Of a stretch of DNA of 10,167 nucleotides, positions 1-6,758 are shown one piece after another. Every line of letters starts with the position of its first letter. Within the stretch, counting starts at the first letter, position 1. Origin of the DNA: Candidatus Woesearchaeota archaeon (GTDB lineage: Archaea; Nanobdellota; Nanobdellia; SCGC-AAA011-G17; GW2011-AR17); the NCBI GenBank assembly GCA_016211095.1, contig JACQSW010000144.1, positions 1-10,167 on the forward strand, in the 5' to 3' direction. Under the pieces are notes generated by a model that ran no database searches, was not told the DNA's origin, and worked only from the letters and a program-made list of their open reading frames with translations. A program made the position numbers and the translations under genes.

Positions 1-1237
1 CTATTGATTCGCCTTTTTCTAAGCGATTTATTAACTCATTATTTTGTGAATCTATAATTTTCAATGTCTCTTCATATCGGTTTGGTGTTGTTTCAGAGTA
101 GTCAGAAATCTGGATAACAGTAATACCGCAAGAGCTTGCTATTCGTGAATGGAAACTAGTACCCTTTTTTGCATACTTCTTTTTTGTGATGCAGTTGTTC
201 TGAATATCATGAATTGATGGAAAAGCGGTATGTATCTCATTTACCCGTTCACTTCGTAAGTTAATTTCACTTAGTACGTAACTTAGACAATTTTTGATTT
301 GGGGGTGTATATGGTAAGCTACAATTTTTTTGGTTGTGATTTCAGGTTCAAAAGGTGGCGGATAGACTCGAGCAACATAGGTGCCTTCTTTTTCGCACGC
401 TATTTCAGACATGAGGGATCGGTTATACCATGTTTGGTCTTCAGGGTTAAACAACCAACTTCCTTCTTCTTTCGCTTTTTTTGCTATGCTTATAAGATCT
501 TTTTCCCCTATTTTTTGGTCTTTTTTTAGTTTATATGGTTGGAAAATGAGTTGTAAAGGAGAGCCATCAGGCAGGCTTTCCGGGTGTACCCATTTCTTCT
601 TTTCGATAGTAACACGCTTTTCTAAATCTTTATATTCTTCTCTATTTAAGATTGTTCTAATTCTTTGTTCGCTAAGCCCACCGTGTAGTCTTATAAAATA
701 TACACCAACGCAAAATTCTTGGCTTGAGGCATTAAGAATGTATTTTAGAGTGTCCTCGTTGGCTAACATTTTAAAGTATTTAGCAGTTCCTTTAAATTCG
801 TCTATAACTACTGATATGCCGCTTTTTTGCTTCAAGTAAGCAGCGCTGTTTGCGTTTTTCAACTGAATTTTTATAGGTTTGTCTTCTTGCCCATCTAAAT
901 GTTCTGTTAGAATATCCACATTATTTACTTCTTCAAGCTGAAAATCGTTAAATCCTTTTTCATAAGCTAATTGTATTAAAGCGCTAAGGAAAACATCATT
1001 GTCCTCAACCTCCTCATAGTACAAAAAGGGGGTTCCTTTGAGCGCGAAACTTAGTTTAGAAATTGTATGTTGTGTTAATTTCGCTTTTTGTAAAATCTGC
1101 TTATAATCTTGAAAACGTTCTTTATGCGTTTTTAAACTTAAACCGTTTAGGCGGTACCTATGAAAGTTGTAGCATAACTCGTATATTGCTCCTTCGTCTA
1201 TTATCTGCACCAATTTTGAATTTTTTTCTTCTACCAT
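1..1237 (-). CDS. Uncharacterised family protein with JAMM/JAB-like C-terminal domain (3' end cut by window)
   Basis: The reading frame is open from an ATG at 1237 to the left edge, giving 412 codons with no stop. Residues 85-101 (SALIQLAYEKGFNDFQL) and the following KPIKIQ stretch near 120-125 match the two complete proteins at the right end of the window, so it is a divergent paralogue of them. A degenerate solenoid-like stretch follows around 145-170. The C-terminal part (about 270-380) resembles JAMM/JAB metalloproteases of the DUF4329 or toxin-associated type: a possible catalytic Glu278 in a strand before EGTY, then H309-x-H311-P, then P340-S341-x-x-D344, then a Gly-rich hydrophobic strand. 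The gap between HxHP and SxxD is about 30 residues, longer than the classical 7, so active-site assignment is inference. I see no signal peptide or membrane helix. The start is supported by a strong BRE/TATA about 60 bases upstream; there is no clear Shine-Dalgarno. The reaction and substrate are unknown. Confidence 0.8.
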   Translation of the reverse strand, partial: MVEEKNSKLVQIIDEGAIYELCYNFHRYRLNGLSLKTHKERFQDYKQILQKAKLTQHTISKLSFALKGTPFLYYEEVEDNDVFLSALIQLAYEKGFNDFQLEEVNNVDILTEHLDGQEDKPIKIQLKNANSAAYLKQKSGISVVIDEFKGTAKYFKMLANEDTLKYILNASSQEFCVGVYFIRLHGGLSEQRIRTILNREEYKDLEKRVTIEKKKWVHPESLPDGSPLQLIFQPYKLKKDQKIGEKDLISIAKKAKEEGSWLFNPEDQTWYNRSLMSEIACEKEGTYVARVYPPPFEPEITTKKIVAYHIHPQIKNCLSYVLSEINLRSERVNEIHTAFPSIHDIQNNCITKKKYAKKGTSFHSRIASSCGITVIQISDYSETTPNRYEETLKIIDSQNNELINRLEKGESI

Positions 1238-1286
1238 TTTTATTGCAGTATTTTCCCTCTTTTTTGTTACTATTATGTAGTAATTA

Positions 1287-1308
1287 CTTATATATAAGCC
1301 TTTCGGCA
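1287..1308 (-). promoter_or_regulatory. BRE/TATA promoter for the JAMM-like family gene
   Basis: Read on the minus strand, CCGAAAGG (BRE-like) is followed by CTTATATATAAG, a strong archaeal TATA box. Initiation about 25 bases downstream would fall near 1267, leaving a leader of about 30 bases before the ATG at 1237. The TATA core is palindromic, but only the minus strand has a gene at the right distance. Confidence 0.6.
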
Positions 1309-1380
1309 CCAAAAATCATTAAAGAAAAATTAAAAGGCACCTCTCCCAACTCTAAAAAACTAGTATTAATGCTTAAAAGC

Positions 1381-2001
1381 TTAGAATAATCCGCCGCCGA
1401 ATTTGATCACGAATTCTATTGTGAAAGCAGCCAATAAGGGTACAGAAATGTTATCGTCTAGTATGATTTCCCCAATTTTTAGCTCTAAAAGCTCAAAGAG
1501 CATTGCTATTGCGCTGCCAAGAAAAGCAGGCACCGGCTTAACAAAGACTACTGCCCCTAAGAATCCGCCAATAATGCCCATGCCGAAACCCTCAAGGGTT
1601 TTTAGTCCCCCAACAGTGTATCGCCCAACCGCTTTGCCAATAATTGTTGCTAAGGCGTCGCCTAATGTTAAAACCATTATTGAGGCTAAAGCGACATTTT
1701 TAGGGAAAAATCCTATTACCATCATGCATCCTACAAAGAACAGTATCATCCCTTTTCCTGGAAACTTGCTGAGGTCGGATTCTCTCTCAAAGTTTTTTAG
1801 GAACCAACTGAGCACCAAGACGTTGTACCTCACACTTATAATTGACAGTACCAGCCCCAAGAACAGCAGCAAAAACATGTACAATAATGTGATAAGATTG
1901 TAATAGAAGAGGAAAACGATTATTAAGCCAAAGGCTATGTGGAATATCTGCCTTTTTAGCTCAAGCTTAGTTATTTTTTGTTTTTCCCTTACCCTTATCA
2001 T
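1381..2001 (-). CDS. SEC59/dolichol kinase-like membrane protein (polyprenol or phytol/diacylglycerol kinase-like)
   Basis: The 206-residue protein is highly hydrophobic, with several predicted membrane helices from about residue 20 to the C-terminus. It carries features of the CTP-dependent lipid kinase/cytidylyltransferase group (SEC59, phytol kinase): KRQIFHIAFG near 16-25, LGDALATIIGKAVGRYT at 113-129, KTLEG at 134-138 and LDDNISVPLL at 181-190. In this family such proteins phosphorylate a long-chain lipid alcohol at the membrane, often with CTP. In archaea the likely substrate is dolichol/polyprenol or an archaeal lipid alcohol; the exact substrate cannot be read from sequence. It starts 4 bases after the stop of the PAP2 phosphatase gene, so the two are almost certainly co-transcribed and perhaps translationally coupled, as no clear Shine-Dalgarno is seen. 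A role in making or recycling polyprenyl phosphate is inferred from this pairing. Confidence 0.8.
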   Translation of the reverse strand: MIRVREKQKITKLELKRQIFHIAFGLIIVFLFYYNLITLLYMFLLLFLGLVLSIISVRYNVLVLSWFLKNFERESDLSKFPGKGMILFFVGCMMVIGFFPKNVALASIMVLTLGDALATIIGKAVGRYTVGGLKTLEGFGMGIIGGFLGAVVFVKPVPAFLGSAIAMLFELLELKIGEIILDDNISVPLLAAFTIEFVIKFGGGLF

Positions 2002-2005
2002 TGTC

Positions 2006-2587
2006 TTAGTTAATTATGATGTTGATTTTTTTAAATAAGTTGCTATTTTTTAAATAAATGATTAATTTTCCAATGGCATAGCCAATCATTGCCCCTGCAA
2101 TAACATCGCTTAAATAATGGACGCCCACGTATATCCTGCTGTAAGCTATTAATAGGCTTATCGCTATCCACAAAATTTTTAGTTTCGGATATTCCTTGTT
2201 TAACACTGGCAGCGCCGCAAATATTGCTGCTGCGTGCGCACTTGGAAAAGAGGGGCTGGCTTCTTGGACTAAAGCAGCTACGCCAAAAATAACGTCAGGC
2301 CTAATCCTCCCCACCAAATATTTCATAACAAAAACTATTATTTCTGAAGCAGCAAGGCTAAACAAGAGGGGAATAACCCACTGCTTCTTCTTTGCGCCCA
2401 AAAAAAGAATGATTGTTGCTGCCAAAAAAACTACAATAATAGCGATTATGTCTGTGGCCATAACCATCAAGGCGTTCAAAAAGGAGACCCTATGATTAGT
2501 TACAAAAAAGAATATTTCCTTATCAAAAAAGACGCTCACTATAAATGCTGCAAGGAATATCAGCCACAAAAAATATTTTTTGCCCAT
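2006..2587 (-). CDS. PAP2-superfamily membrane phosphatase
   Basis: The 193-residue protein has about five to six hydrophobic segments and all three PAP2 phosphatase motifs: K89-YLVGRIRP (KxxxxxxRP), PSFPSAH at 112-118 with the motif-II His118, and SRIYVGVHYLSD at 150-161 with His157 and Asp161. Family members hydrolyse lipid phosphates and diphosphates at the membrane, for example undecaprenyl or dolichyl diphosphate and phosphatidate. Because it lies directly upstream of a SEC59-type kinase, I infer that it dephosphorylates a polyprenyl (di)phosphate carrier used in surface glycosylation. The length is ordinary for the short, single-domain PAP2 proteins. The gene is divergent from the archaeosortase gene, separated by 88 bases. 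Confidence 0.88.
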   Translation of the reverse strand: MGKKYFLWLIFLAAFIVSVFFDKEIFFFVTNHRVSFLNALMVMATDIIAIIVVFLAATIILFLGAKKKQWVIPLLFSLAASEIIVFVMKYLVGRIRPDVIFGVAALVQEASPSFPSAHAAAIFAALPVLNKEYPKLKILWIAISLLIAYSRIYVGVHYLSDVIAGAMIGYAIGKLIIYLKNSNLFKKINIIIN

Positions 2588-2611
2588 AATCTAATTAGAT
2601 AGCTTTGCCCT

Positions 2612-2620
2612 GTTTAAAAG
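2612..2620 (-). promoter_or_regulatory. Possible TATA box for the PAP2-kinase unit
   Basis: On the minus strand CTTTTAAAC lies about 29 bases before the ATG at 2587, the distance expected for a nearly leaderless archaeal transcript. A second option is the TTTTATAA at 2647-2654, which would give a leader of about 37 bases and would be shared with the divergent gene. The choice is not settled by sequence. Confidence 0.35.
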
Positions 2621-2638
2621 AATTTTGGCGGGCAAAAA

Positions 2639-2653
2639 GCAAAACTTATAAAA
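2639..2653 (+). promoter_or_regulatory. BRE/TATA promoter for the archaeosortase gene
   Basis: GCAAAAC followed by TTATAAAA sits about 25 bases before the ATG at 2676. This predicts initiation at or next to the start codon, i.e. a leaderless mRNA, which agrees with the absence of a Shine-Dalgarno sequence in front of this gene. Confidence 0.6.
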
Positions 2654-2675
2654 CAAAAAGCGGATATAATAACGG

Positions 2676-3239
2676 ATGGATTATACTTATAATCTTATTA
2701 TTCGATGGTTTGTTGCTTTATTTTTCGGCGTTTTTTTCAAAATCTACTACATAATCTTTTCTCCGCCAACCTTTTACGCAAGTTATTTACTATTAAAGAT
2801 GATTGGCTCCCCAACTATAATTGAGGATGGGGCAATATTCAGCGAAGGCATCGGCGCAATACTGATGGGCGGAATCGTTTTGAGATTCGTCAAGGCATGC
2901 ACTGCAGCATCAGCTTACTTCTTGCTAACAATTCTTATAGCTTTGACAAAGGACATCGGCTGGAAGAAGAGCTTGGAAATGTTTGCCATCGGAAGCATCC
3001 TAATATTCACGTTTAACCTGATAAGGGTGAACGTTTTAATAGCCATCCTGGTTGGGTTGGGCGTAGACTGGTTTAATTACCTGCACCTATTCTTCTGGAA
3101 GGTCTTATCAACAATAGCCGTGGTAGGAATTTGGATTCTCCTAATAAAAGCTTACAAGATAAAGAATATCCCTGTCTACTCGGATGTCATTTTTTTGTTA
3201 AGCGAAATAAAGAAGGGCAAAATTTTTGGAAGATCTTAA
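2676..3239 (+). CDS. Archaeosortase/exosortase family protein
   Basis: The 187-residue protein has about five membrane helices and the three conserved residues of the exosortase/archaeosortase family in the expected order: Cys75 in KACTAASAY, Arg117 in NLIRVNV, and His137 in YLHLFFW. In known family members (for example haloarchaeal ArtA) this Cys/Arg/His set cleaves a C-terminal sorting tail, with attachment of the protein to a membrane lipid. The protein is compact, with only the core domain. No target protein with a recognisable C-terminal sorting signal is in the window, which is common because targets are usually scattered. It is divergent from a PAP2 phosphatase and SEC59-like kinase pair and convergent with a coiled-coil gene. 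The start at 2676 fits the TATA box 25 bases upstream. Confidence 0.82.
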   Translation: MDYTYNLIIRWFVALFFGVFFKIYYIIFSPPTFYASYLLLKMIGSPTIIEDGAIFSEGIGAILMGGIVLRFVKACTAASAYFLLTILIALTKDIGWKKSLEMFAIGSILIFTFNLIRVNVLIAILVGLGVDWFNYLHLFFWKVLSTIAVVGIWILLIKAYKIKNIPVYSDVIFLLSEIKKGKIFGRS

Positions 3240-3261
3240 TAAATAGAGAGAAATAAATTGT

Positions 3262-4149
3262 TTATTCTGCTCCGCCTTGGAATGCGATTAAGTCTTCTGT
3301 TGTTAATTTCTTTTTTGTTTTGAGCTTCTGCTCAATCTCTTCTGTTTTTTCTTTAATTTTCTCTGCTTCTTCCCTCTTTTTGATGTCTCTAATTTGCCTC
3401 TTTTCCTCGTTTAATGCTGATTTTAGCTTGTTTATTTCAGCAAGGTTTTCCTTTAATGACTTATTAATTTCGTGGGATCGCTGTTTGAAACTGATAAATT
3501 TGGCAAAAGCTTTTTCTTGCTCCTTTTTTGTTTCATTAATTTTTTGTGACAAACCGATGAATTCGCCATAGCCGCCTTGTTTGTTCTCGGTAATTGAGTC
3601 TTTTAGTTTTTTGTGGAATCCTTCCGCTTTAGCTTTTGCTTCATCTATCCCTGCAGAAACTTTTTTTATTTCCTCATCAAGCTGGACGATCCCCTTTGCT
3701 TGTTCGAACTGCTTTTTTAGGGAATTAATTTTTTTCATCAAGCTTTTTTCTTTATCAAAGGAAACAACTTCTGTTTCTAATGATTGTTCCAACTTGTTGA
3801 TCTGTTCTTTTAATGTTGCCGGGTCTGTTTTTATTTTTGATTGCTCAAACTTTTCTTTACGCTTTTTGTTTAGCTCCTTAATTTTTGTGATTAACCCTTT
3901 TACTTGAGAATTGTACGAGTCCCTTTCTTGTTTAAAATTTTTTACGCTTGTATGAGCGGAATCCTTTTTGGTTTTGACTTCTTTGATTTTTTTGATTAGC
4001 CCAGAAATTTCTTTGGATAACCCTTCTTTTTTGTTAAACCACTCGTTTTTTTGAGAATTAAGGCTTGCCAGTTTCTCCTTTAGTTCGGTTATCTCTTGCT
4101 TTAGCTTGTTAAATCTTTCTTTTAACTCCCTATTTTGTACACTGTCCAT
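3262..4149 (-). CDS. Archaeal long coiled-coil protein (COG1340-like)
   Basis: The 295-residue protein is nearly all charged coiled coil (residues 1 to about 275), rich in Lys, Glu, Gln and Leu, with a short break near 190-200 around GGYGEFIGL. It ends with KKLTTEDLIAFQG, a C-terminal signature I associate with the uncharacterised archaeal coiled-coil group COG1340; that assignment is from memory and not searched. There is no signal peptide or membrane helix, so it is probably cytoplasmic. Its biochemical role is unknown. It follows the P1 stalk gene on the same strand after about 70 bases that contain a T9 tract, so it may be read both from the ribosomal unit and from its own weak promoter. 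The placement suggests, but does not show, a link to translation. Confidence 0.72.
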   Translation of the reverse strand: MDSVQNRELKERFNKLKQEITELKEKLASLNSQKNEWFNKKEGLSKEISGLIKKIKEVKTKKDSAHTSVKNFKQERDSYNSQVKGLITKIKELNKKRKEKFEQSKIKTDPATLKEQINKLEQSLETEVVSFDKEKSLMKKINSLKKQFEQAKGIVQLDEEIKKVSAGIDEAKAKAEGFHKKLKDSITENKQGGYGEFIGLSQKINETKKEQEKAFAKFISFKQRSHEINKSLKENLAEINKLKSALNEEKRQIRDIKKREEAEKIKEKTEEIEQKLKTKKKLTTEDLIAFQGGAE

Positions 4150-4203
4150 CTGTTATTAGACGCGTCCATACGTCACTCCCAATTTTTTTTAAAAACAAAT
4201 CAT

Positions 4204-4220
4204 AAAAAAAAAGTTTTTTT
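4204..4220 (-). terminator. Oligo-T terminator after the P1 gene
   Basis: On the minus strand, directly after the P1 stop codon, there is A7-C-T9. A run of nine T on the coding strand is a typical archaeal intrinsic termination signal. It probably ends, at least partly, the ribosomal protein transcript before the coiled-coil gene. Confidence 0.55.
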
Positions 4221-4526
4221 TTAACCGAATAAGGCGCTTAATCCTGCGGCTGCTTCTTCAGGTTTCTTTTCTTCTTTCTTTGTTTCTTTTTTGTCTTCTT
4301 TCTTTGTTTCGTGTGCTGCTCCACCGGCTGGCGCTGCTGCCATAACTGGGACGGCTGCTTCTTTTATTGCTGCTTCTATGTCTACGCCTTCAAGTGCTGA
4401 AACTAACGCTTTTACTCTCGCTTCTTCTACTTTTGCCCCTGCTGCTTCTAAAATTTTTTTTACGTTAGCTTCGTTTACTTGCTTCCCTAGTTTGTGGAGT
4501 AACATCGCTGCGTATACGTATTCCAT
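4221..4526 (-). CDS. rpl12: Ribosomal stalk protein P1 (archaeal L12)
   Basis: The 101-residue protein has the archaeal/eukaryotic P1 layout: an N-terminal helical dimerisation domain (about 1-60, beginning [14 protein letters not shown]), an Ala/Gly-rich hinge (about 61-72), a charged Lys/Glu segment (about 73-92) and the factor-binding tail GLSALFG. It forms dimers that bind the C-terminal helices of uL10 and recruits elongation factors to the GTPase centre of the large ribosomal subunit. It is the last ribosomal gene of the uL1-uL10-P1 unit, 32 bases after uL10, and has its own strong Shine-Dalgarno GGAGGT. That fits the need for several P1 copies per ribosome. Confidence 0.95.
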   Translation of the reverse strand: MEYVYAAMLLHKLGKQVNEANVKKILEAAGAKVEEARVKALVSALEGVDIEAAIKEAAVPVMAAAPAGGAAHETKKEDKKETKKEEKKPEEAAAGLSALFG

Positions 4527-4535
4527 TTTTTTTGT

Positions 4536-4541
4536 ACCTCC
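4536..4541 (-). promoter_or_regulatory. Strong ribosome binding site of the P1 gene
   Basis: GGAGGT on the minus strand lies 9 bases before the ATG at 4526. It is a complete match to the archaeal Shine-Dalgarno core and the best one in the ribosomal unit. Higher initiation on P1 than on uL10 would be consistent with the stoichiometry of the stalk. Confidence 0.7.
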
Positions 4542-4558
4542 AATAATAAACTTTTTTT

Positions 4559-5464
4559 TTAATTAAGTCCCCCAACTGTACCCTCAGATTCCTCTTTTTC
4601 CTCAGGTATGTTCAGTTTGCTTTTTAAGTGTAATGCTTGGATTTCAGCTTTTTTCAGGAGTTTTGATGCTGTTTCGTCTGTTATTATGTTGAGGCTGTCT
4701 GCTAATGCTAATGAGTCCCTAGCTGCTTTTTTTACGAGGAGCGGCGCAGTTTCTTTTGTGGCGTAACCAATGTAGATAGCCAGGTTCATTGTCTCTGAAG
4801 CTATAAGCCTTACATTGTTGAGGTATTGTTGCTCATCAACTGTTAAGACGTTTTTGCCGAATATTATTCCGTTTTCTAATGCGAACGTTAGGTTTAAGCC
4901 TATTTCCATGGGCTCGATGCCGAGGCTTTGTAGTAGGCCAGCAATTTTTGCATTGAAGGCTTCTCCCTCTTTTATTAGGAGTTTTTCTTCTTTAATGCAT
5001 ACTTTGCCCTCTTTGATTTCTGTTTTTATGCCGAGTTGCCCTAGCTCCCCGATTTTTGGCCCAGGAGCGAATGGAGTCGGGCCTGGCGAGAGAGTTATTG
5101 CTTTCGGGGCTTTTTGCCCTGGTTTTGCTGCTGCACTCGACTTATTTTTCATTAATAATTTGTAGAGCTTGAACGGGTTTTCTTGAGTAAACATAAGAGC
5201 GGGCATGCCGCATACTTTTTCTTGTAGCTCCTCTGCGCCGTTTAATTTGCCTTTGAGCTGCTCTAAAGCAATTTTCAACACCCTTCCCTTGTACATTCGG
5301 ATTATGATTGAGTTTCTTAGGGTGTTCCTCAGTTTTTGTAATTGCGGGCTCGGCATGTTTTCCATGTCGATTAAGGCTATTACTGGGTATTGGCTGCACA
5401 GCTTTTTGATTTCTTCCAGCTGCCTCTTTTTTGATTCAGCTACATGGGCTTTTGGCTTATTCAT
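4559..5464 (-). CDS. rpl10: Large-subunit ribosomal protein uL10 (archaeal P0)
   Basis: The 301-residue protein has the uL10 rRNA-binding domain (about 1-105, with [18 protein letters not shown] near 30-48 and [14 protein letters not shown] near 54-68), the archaeal/eukaryotic P0 insertion domain (about 118-215, entered through [18 protein letters not shown]), and C-terminal helices (about 218-285) that bind P1 dimers. It anchors the stalk on 23S rRNA. Its ATG overlaps the uL1 stop as ATGA, and a GGGTGA stretch 6 bases upstream can serve as Shine-Dalgarno, so it is translationally coupled to uL1. Oddity: archaeal P0 proteins normally finish with an acidic stretch and a GLxxLFG-like tail. This one stops at [14 protein letters not shown] and lacks the tail, while P1 keeps it. 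Confidence 0.93.
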   Translation of the reverse strand: MNKPKAHVAESKKRQLEEIKKLCSQYPVIALIDMENMPSPQLQKLRNTLRNSIIIRMYKGRVLKIALEQLKGKLNGAEELQEKVCGMPALMFTQENPFKLYKLLMKNKSSAAAKPGQKAPKAITLSPGPTPFAPGPKIGELGQLGIKTEIKEGKVCIKEEKLLIKEGEAFNAKIAGLLQSLGIEPMEIGLNLTFALENGIIFGKNVLTVDEQQYLNNVRLIASETMNLAIYIGYATKETAPLLVKKAARDSLALADSLNIITDETASKLLKKAEIQALHLKSKLNIPEEKEESEGTVGGLN

Positions 5465-6141
5465 TGAGCTTCACCCGCATTAGTTTCTTCTGTTATTTTT
5501 ATAGGCAAGCCCATTGTTAATTTTATGAAAACAGACCTTATGTTGTTGCCTTCTTGAGGCAATGCGTGTAGAACTGTATTGTAAACAGTAGCGATGTTTT
5601 CTGCTATTTCCTCATCTTTCATGTCTTCTTTGCCGACTGCGCACCTAACTGCTAATTCGTTTTTTGTTTTTAACCTCACAGTCCTATGGAGCCTTTCACA
5701 GACTGGTTTTAAGGAAACTTTTGGCGGCACAACACAGCCGCCTTTCGGGTTTGGCATTTTTCCCTTTGGCCCAAGGAATTTTCCGAATGTCGCCGCGATT
5801 TGTGGCATGGCATCTGCTTGCGCTATGAAGAAGTCAAATTTTGTTGCTAGTTTTTTTATTTCCCTTTTTTTGCCGGCAAATGCTGCAAAGTCTGCTTTTG
5901 TTATTGAGTGATCGCAATTATTCTTGGCTTCGGTCGCCAATGCGTCGTCAATTAATGCGCATATCTTGTTCTTTTTGCCTTTGCCGAAAGGCAGAACGAT
6001 GAAGCTGTCAACGTTTTCTTCAGGTTTTTTTAGGTTAAGATTTTTTAGGTTTATTACCAAGTCGAATGTTTGAGAAAAATTTCTTTTCGGACCCTTATCC
6101 CTTAAAGATTTAACAGCTTTTAATATGGTTTCTTTTTTCAA
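5461..6141 (-). CDS. rpl1: Large-subunit ribosomal protein uL1
   Basis: The 226-residue protein shows the two-domain uL1 layout and its signature loop FLGPKGKMPNPKGG (about 123-136), followed by a segment rich in basic residues. uL1 binds helix 76-78 of 23S rRNA at the mobile L1 stalk near the E site, and in Methanococcus it also represses its own operon by binding the mRNA. The only start codon that keeps the conserved N-terminus is TTG at 6141, with no in-frame ATG nearby; an AGGAGG sits 11 bases upstream. The gene opens the uL1-uL10-P1 unit. uL11, which precedes uL1 in many archaea, is not present upstream here. Confidence 0.94.
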   Translation of the reverse strand: MKKETILKAVKSLRDKGPKRNFSQTFDLVINLKNLNLKKPEENVDSFIVLPFGKGKKNKICALIDDALATEAKNNCDHSITKADFAAFAGKKREIKKLATKFDFFIAQADAMPQIAATFGKFLGPKGKMPNPKGGCVVPPKVSLKPVCERLHRTVRLKTKNELAVRCAVGKEDMKDEEIAENIATVYNTVLHALPQEGNNIRSVFIKLTMGLPIKITEETNAGEAQ

Positions 6142-6152
6142 ATTTATTTCTC

Positions 6153-6178
6153 CCTCCTACAAAAAAAATGATTTGTAG
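6153..6178 (-). promoter_or_regulatory. uL1 ribosome binding site with an adjoining hairpin
   Basis: On the minus strand AGGAGG at 6158-6153 is the Shine-Dalgarno for the TTG start at 6141. Just before it, CTACAAA (6178-6172) can pair with TTTGTAG (6163-6157) across an 8-base loop. The 3' arm overlaps the first two bases of the Shine-Dalgarno, so folding could limit ribosome access. The 7-bp pairing is visible in the sequence; a regulatory role is inference. Confidence 0.4.
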
Positions 6179-6220
6179 TCTTAAACGGGTTTATTTTATT
6201 CAAACTTCTTTCTCGTAAGT

Positions 6221-6235
6221 GATATATAAAGGTTG
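6221..6235 (-). promoter_or_regulatory. BRE/TATA promoter of the uL1-uL10-P1 unit
   Basis: On the minus strand GCAACC is followed by TTTATATATC, close to the archaeal TATA consensus. Initiation would be expected near 6201, leaving a leader of about 60 bases that holds the hairpin and Shine-Dalgarno of uL1. Confidence 0.6.
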
Positions 6236-6339
6236 CGGTGGGCTTTTTGAGAAGGTGGAATTTTTAGGAATAGAGTGGGCAAGAAAACCCCTCGCCATTT
6301 ATAGTGTGAGGGAGGATGTCACATCTTTCTAAGAAAAAA
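6236..6339. other. Intergenic region between divergent promoters, no gene recognised
   Basis: This stretch separates the uL1 promoter from the promoter of the small membrane protein pair. I see no tRNA, snoRNA-like C/D boxes or open reading frame of note. A small hairpin, TGTGA (6305-6309) with TCACA (6319-6323) around a GGGAGGATG loop, is present. TATA-like strings at about 6223-6230 and 6296-6304 could in principle drive a short RNA, but nothing further supports one. Confidence 0.4.
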
Positions 6340-6352
6340 GCAAATTTTATAA
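6340..6352 (+). promoter_or_regulatory. BRE/TATA promoter for the small membrane protein pair
   Basis: GCAAA followed by TTTTATAA predicts initiation near 6375 and a leader of about 35 bases that contains GGAGG at 6394-6398, 12 bases before the ATG at 6411. Confidence 0.55.
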
Positions 6353-6410
6353 ACCCTGCATAATTACCTCAACATTCACAAAAACTTTTTTTTGGAGGGA
6401 AAGAAAAAAC

Positions 6411-6749
6411 ATGGGAGAAGATTCAGATTCTGGCACAAAAAAATCAAGCAGTAGCGGCTGTGGCTGTGGTGGATGCCTAACAACAATAGTTATAGGCACA
6501 GTTATTGTCGGGGCAATTGCCATTGGGGGAATAAGGCCTGCATGGCACAAACTTAAATCAGCATGGGATTACGACAACCAGTTGCAAAGAGCGCAAAAAA
6601 TAGCAGACAAAGACAACAACGGCTTAAGCAAAGACGAAAGAATACTAATGTACAAAGAAATGGGTTTACCTACAATAAATGATGAACTCTCAATTGTAAA
6701 GATACCTTACGAAAAATTATTACAATACAACAATAATCATGGGGAGTGA
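6411..6749 (+). CDS. Small single-helix membrane protein with Cys cluster and EF-hand-like loop (first of a pair)
   Basis: The 112-residue protein is not a family I recognise. It starts with a Ser/Lys-rich polar segment (1-16), then GCGCGGC with Cys17, Cys19 and Cys22, then one hydrophobic helix (about 23-40), and a mostly polar C-terminal part. That part holds DKDNNGLSKDE at 66-76, an EF-hand-like calcium loop with Asp/Asn at positions 1, 3 and 5 and Gly at 6, but with the acidic ligand at position 11 instead of 12, so one residue short. The Cys cluster next to the helix could be a site for lipid attachment or metal binding; this is inference. It has a GGAGG ribosome binding site and its own TATA promoter. 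The next gene has the same plan, so the two look like an old tandem duplication. Calcium binding is plausible only. Confidence 0.75.
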   Translation: MGEDSDSGTKKSSSSGCGCGGCLTTIVIGTVIVGAIAIGGIRPAWHKLKSAWDYDNQLQRAQKIADKDNNGLSKDERILMYKEMGLPTINDELSIVKIPYEKLLQYNNNHGE

Positions 6750-6758
6750 AGGCAAAAA

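Noticed and set aside
299..839. Plus-strand open frames of 76 and 152 codons
   Set aside because: They lie opposite the 412-codon minus-strand frame, which has a strong promoter and recognisable homology to other proteins in the window; these are antisense shadows.
1305..1341. Direct repeat GGCACC near 1305 and 1336
   Set aside because: Six bases occurring twice within about 30 bases is easily chance, and nothing else suggests an operator or attachment site.
1063..1389. Plus-strand open frame of 108 codons
   Set aside because: It crosses the start and promoter of the minus-strand JAMM-like gene, has Leu/Ser-rich antisense-like composition and no supporting start signal.
5142..5399. Minus-strand frame of 85 codons inside uL10
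   Set aside because: It is fully contained in the uL10 gene in another frame; the uL10 protein is unambiguous.
6236..6339. Possible small RNA gene in the gap between uL1 and the small membrane protein pair
   Set aside because: There are TATA-like strings and one 5-bp hairpin, but no tRNA fold, C/D or H/ACA boxes, or terminator pattern that would support an RNA gene.
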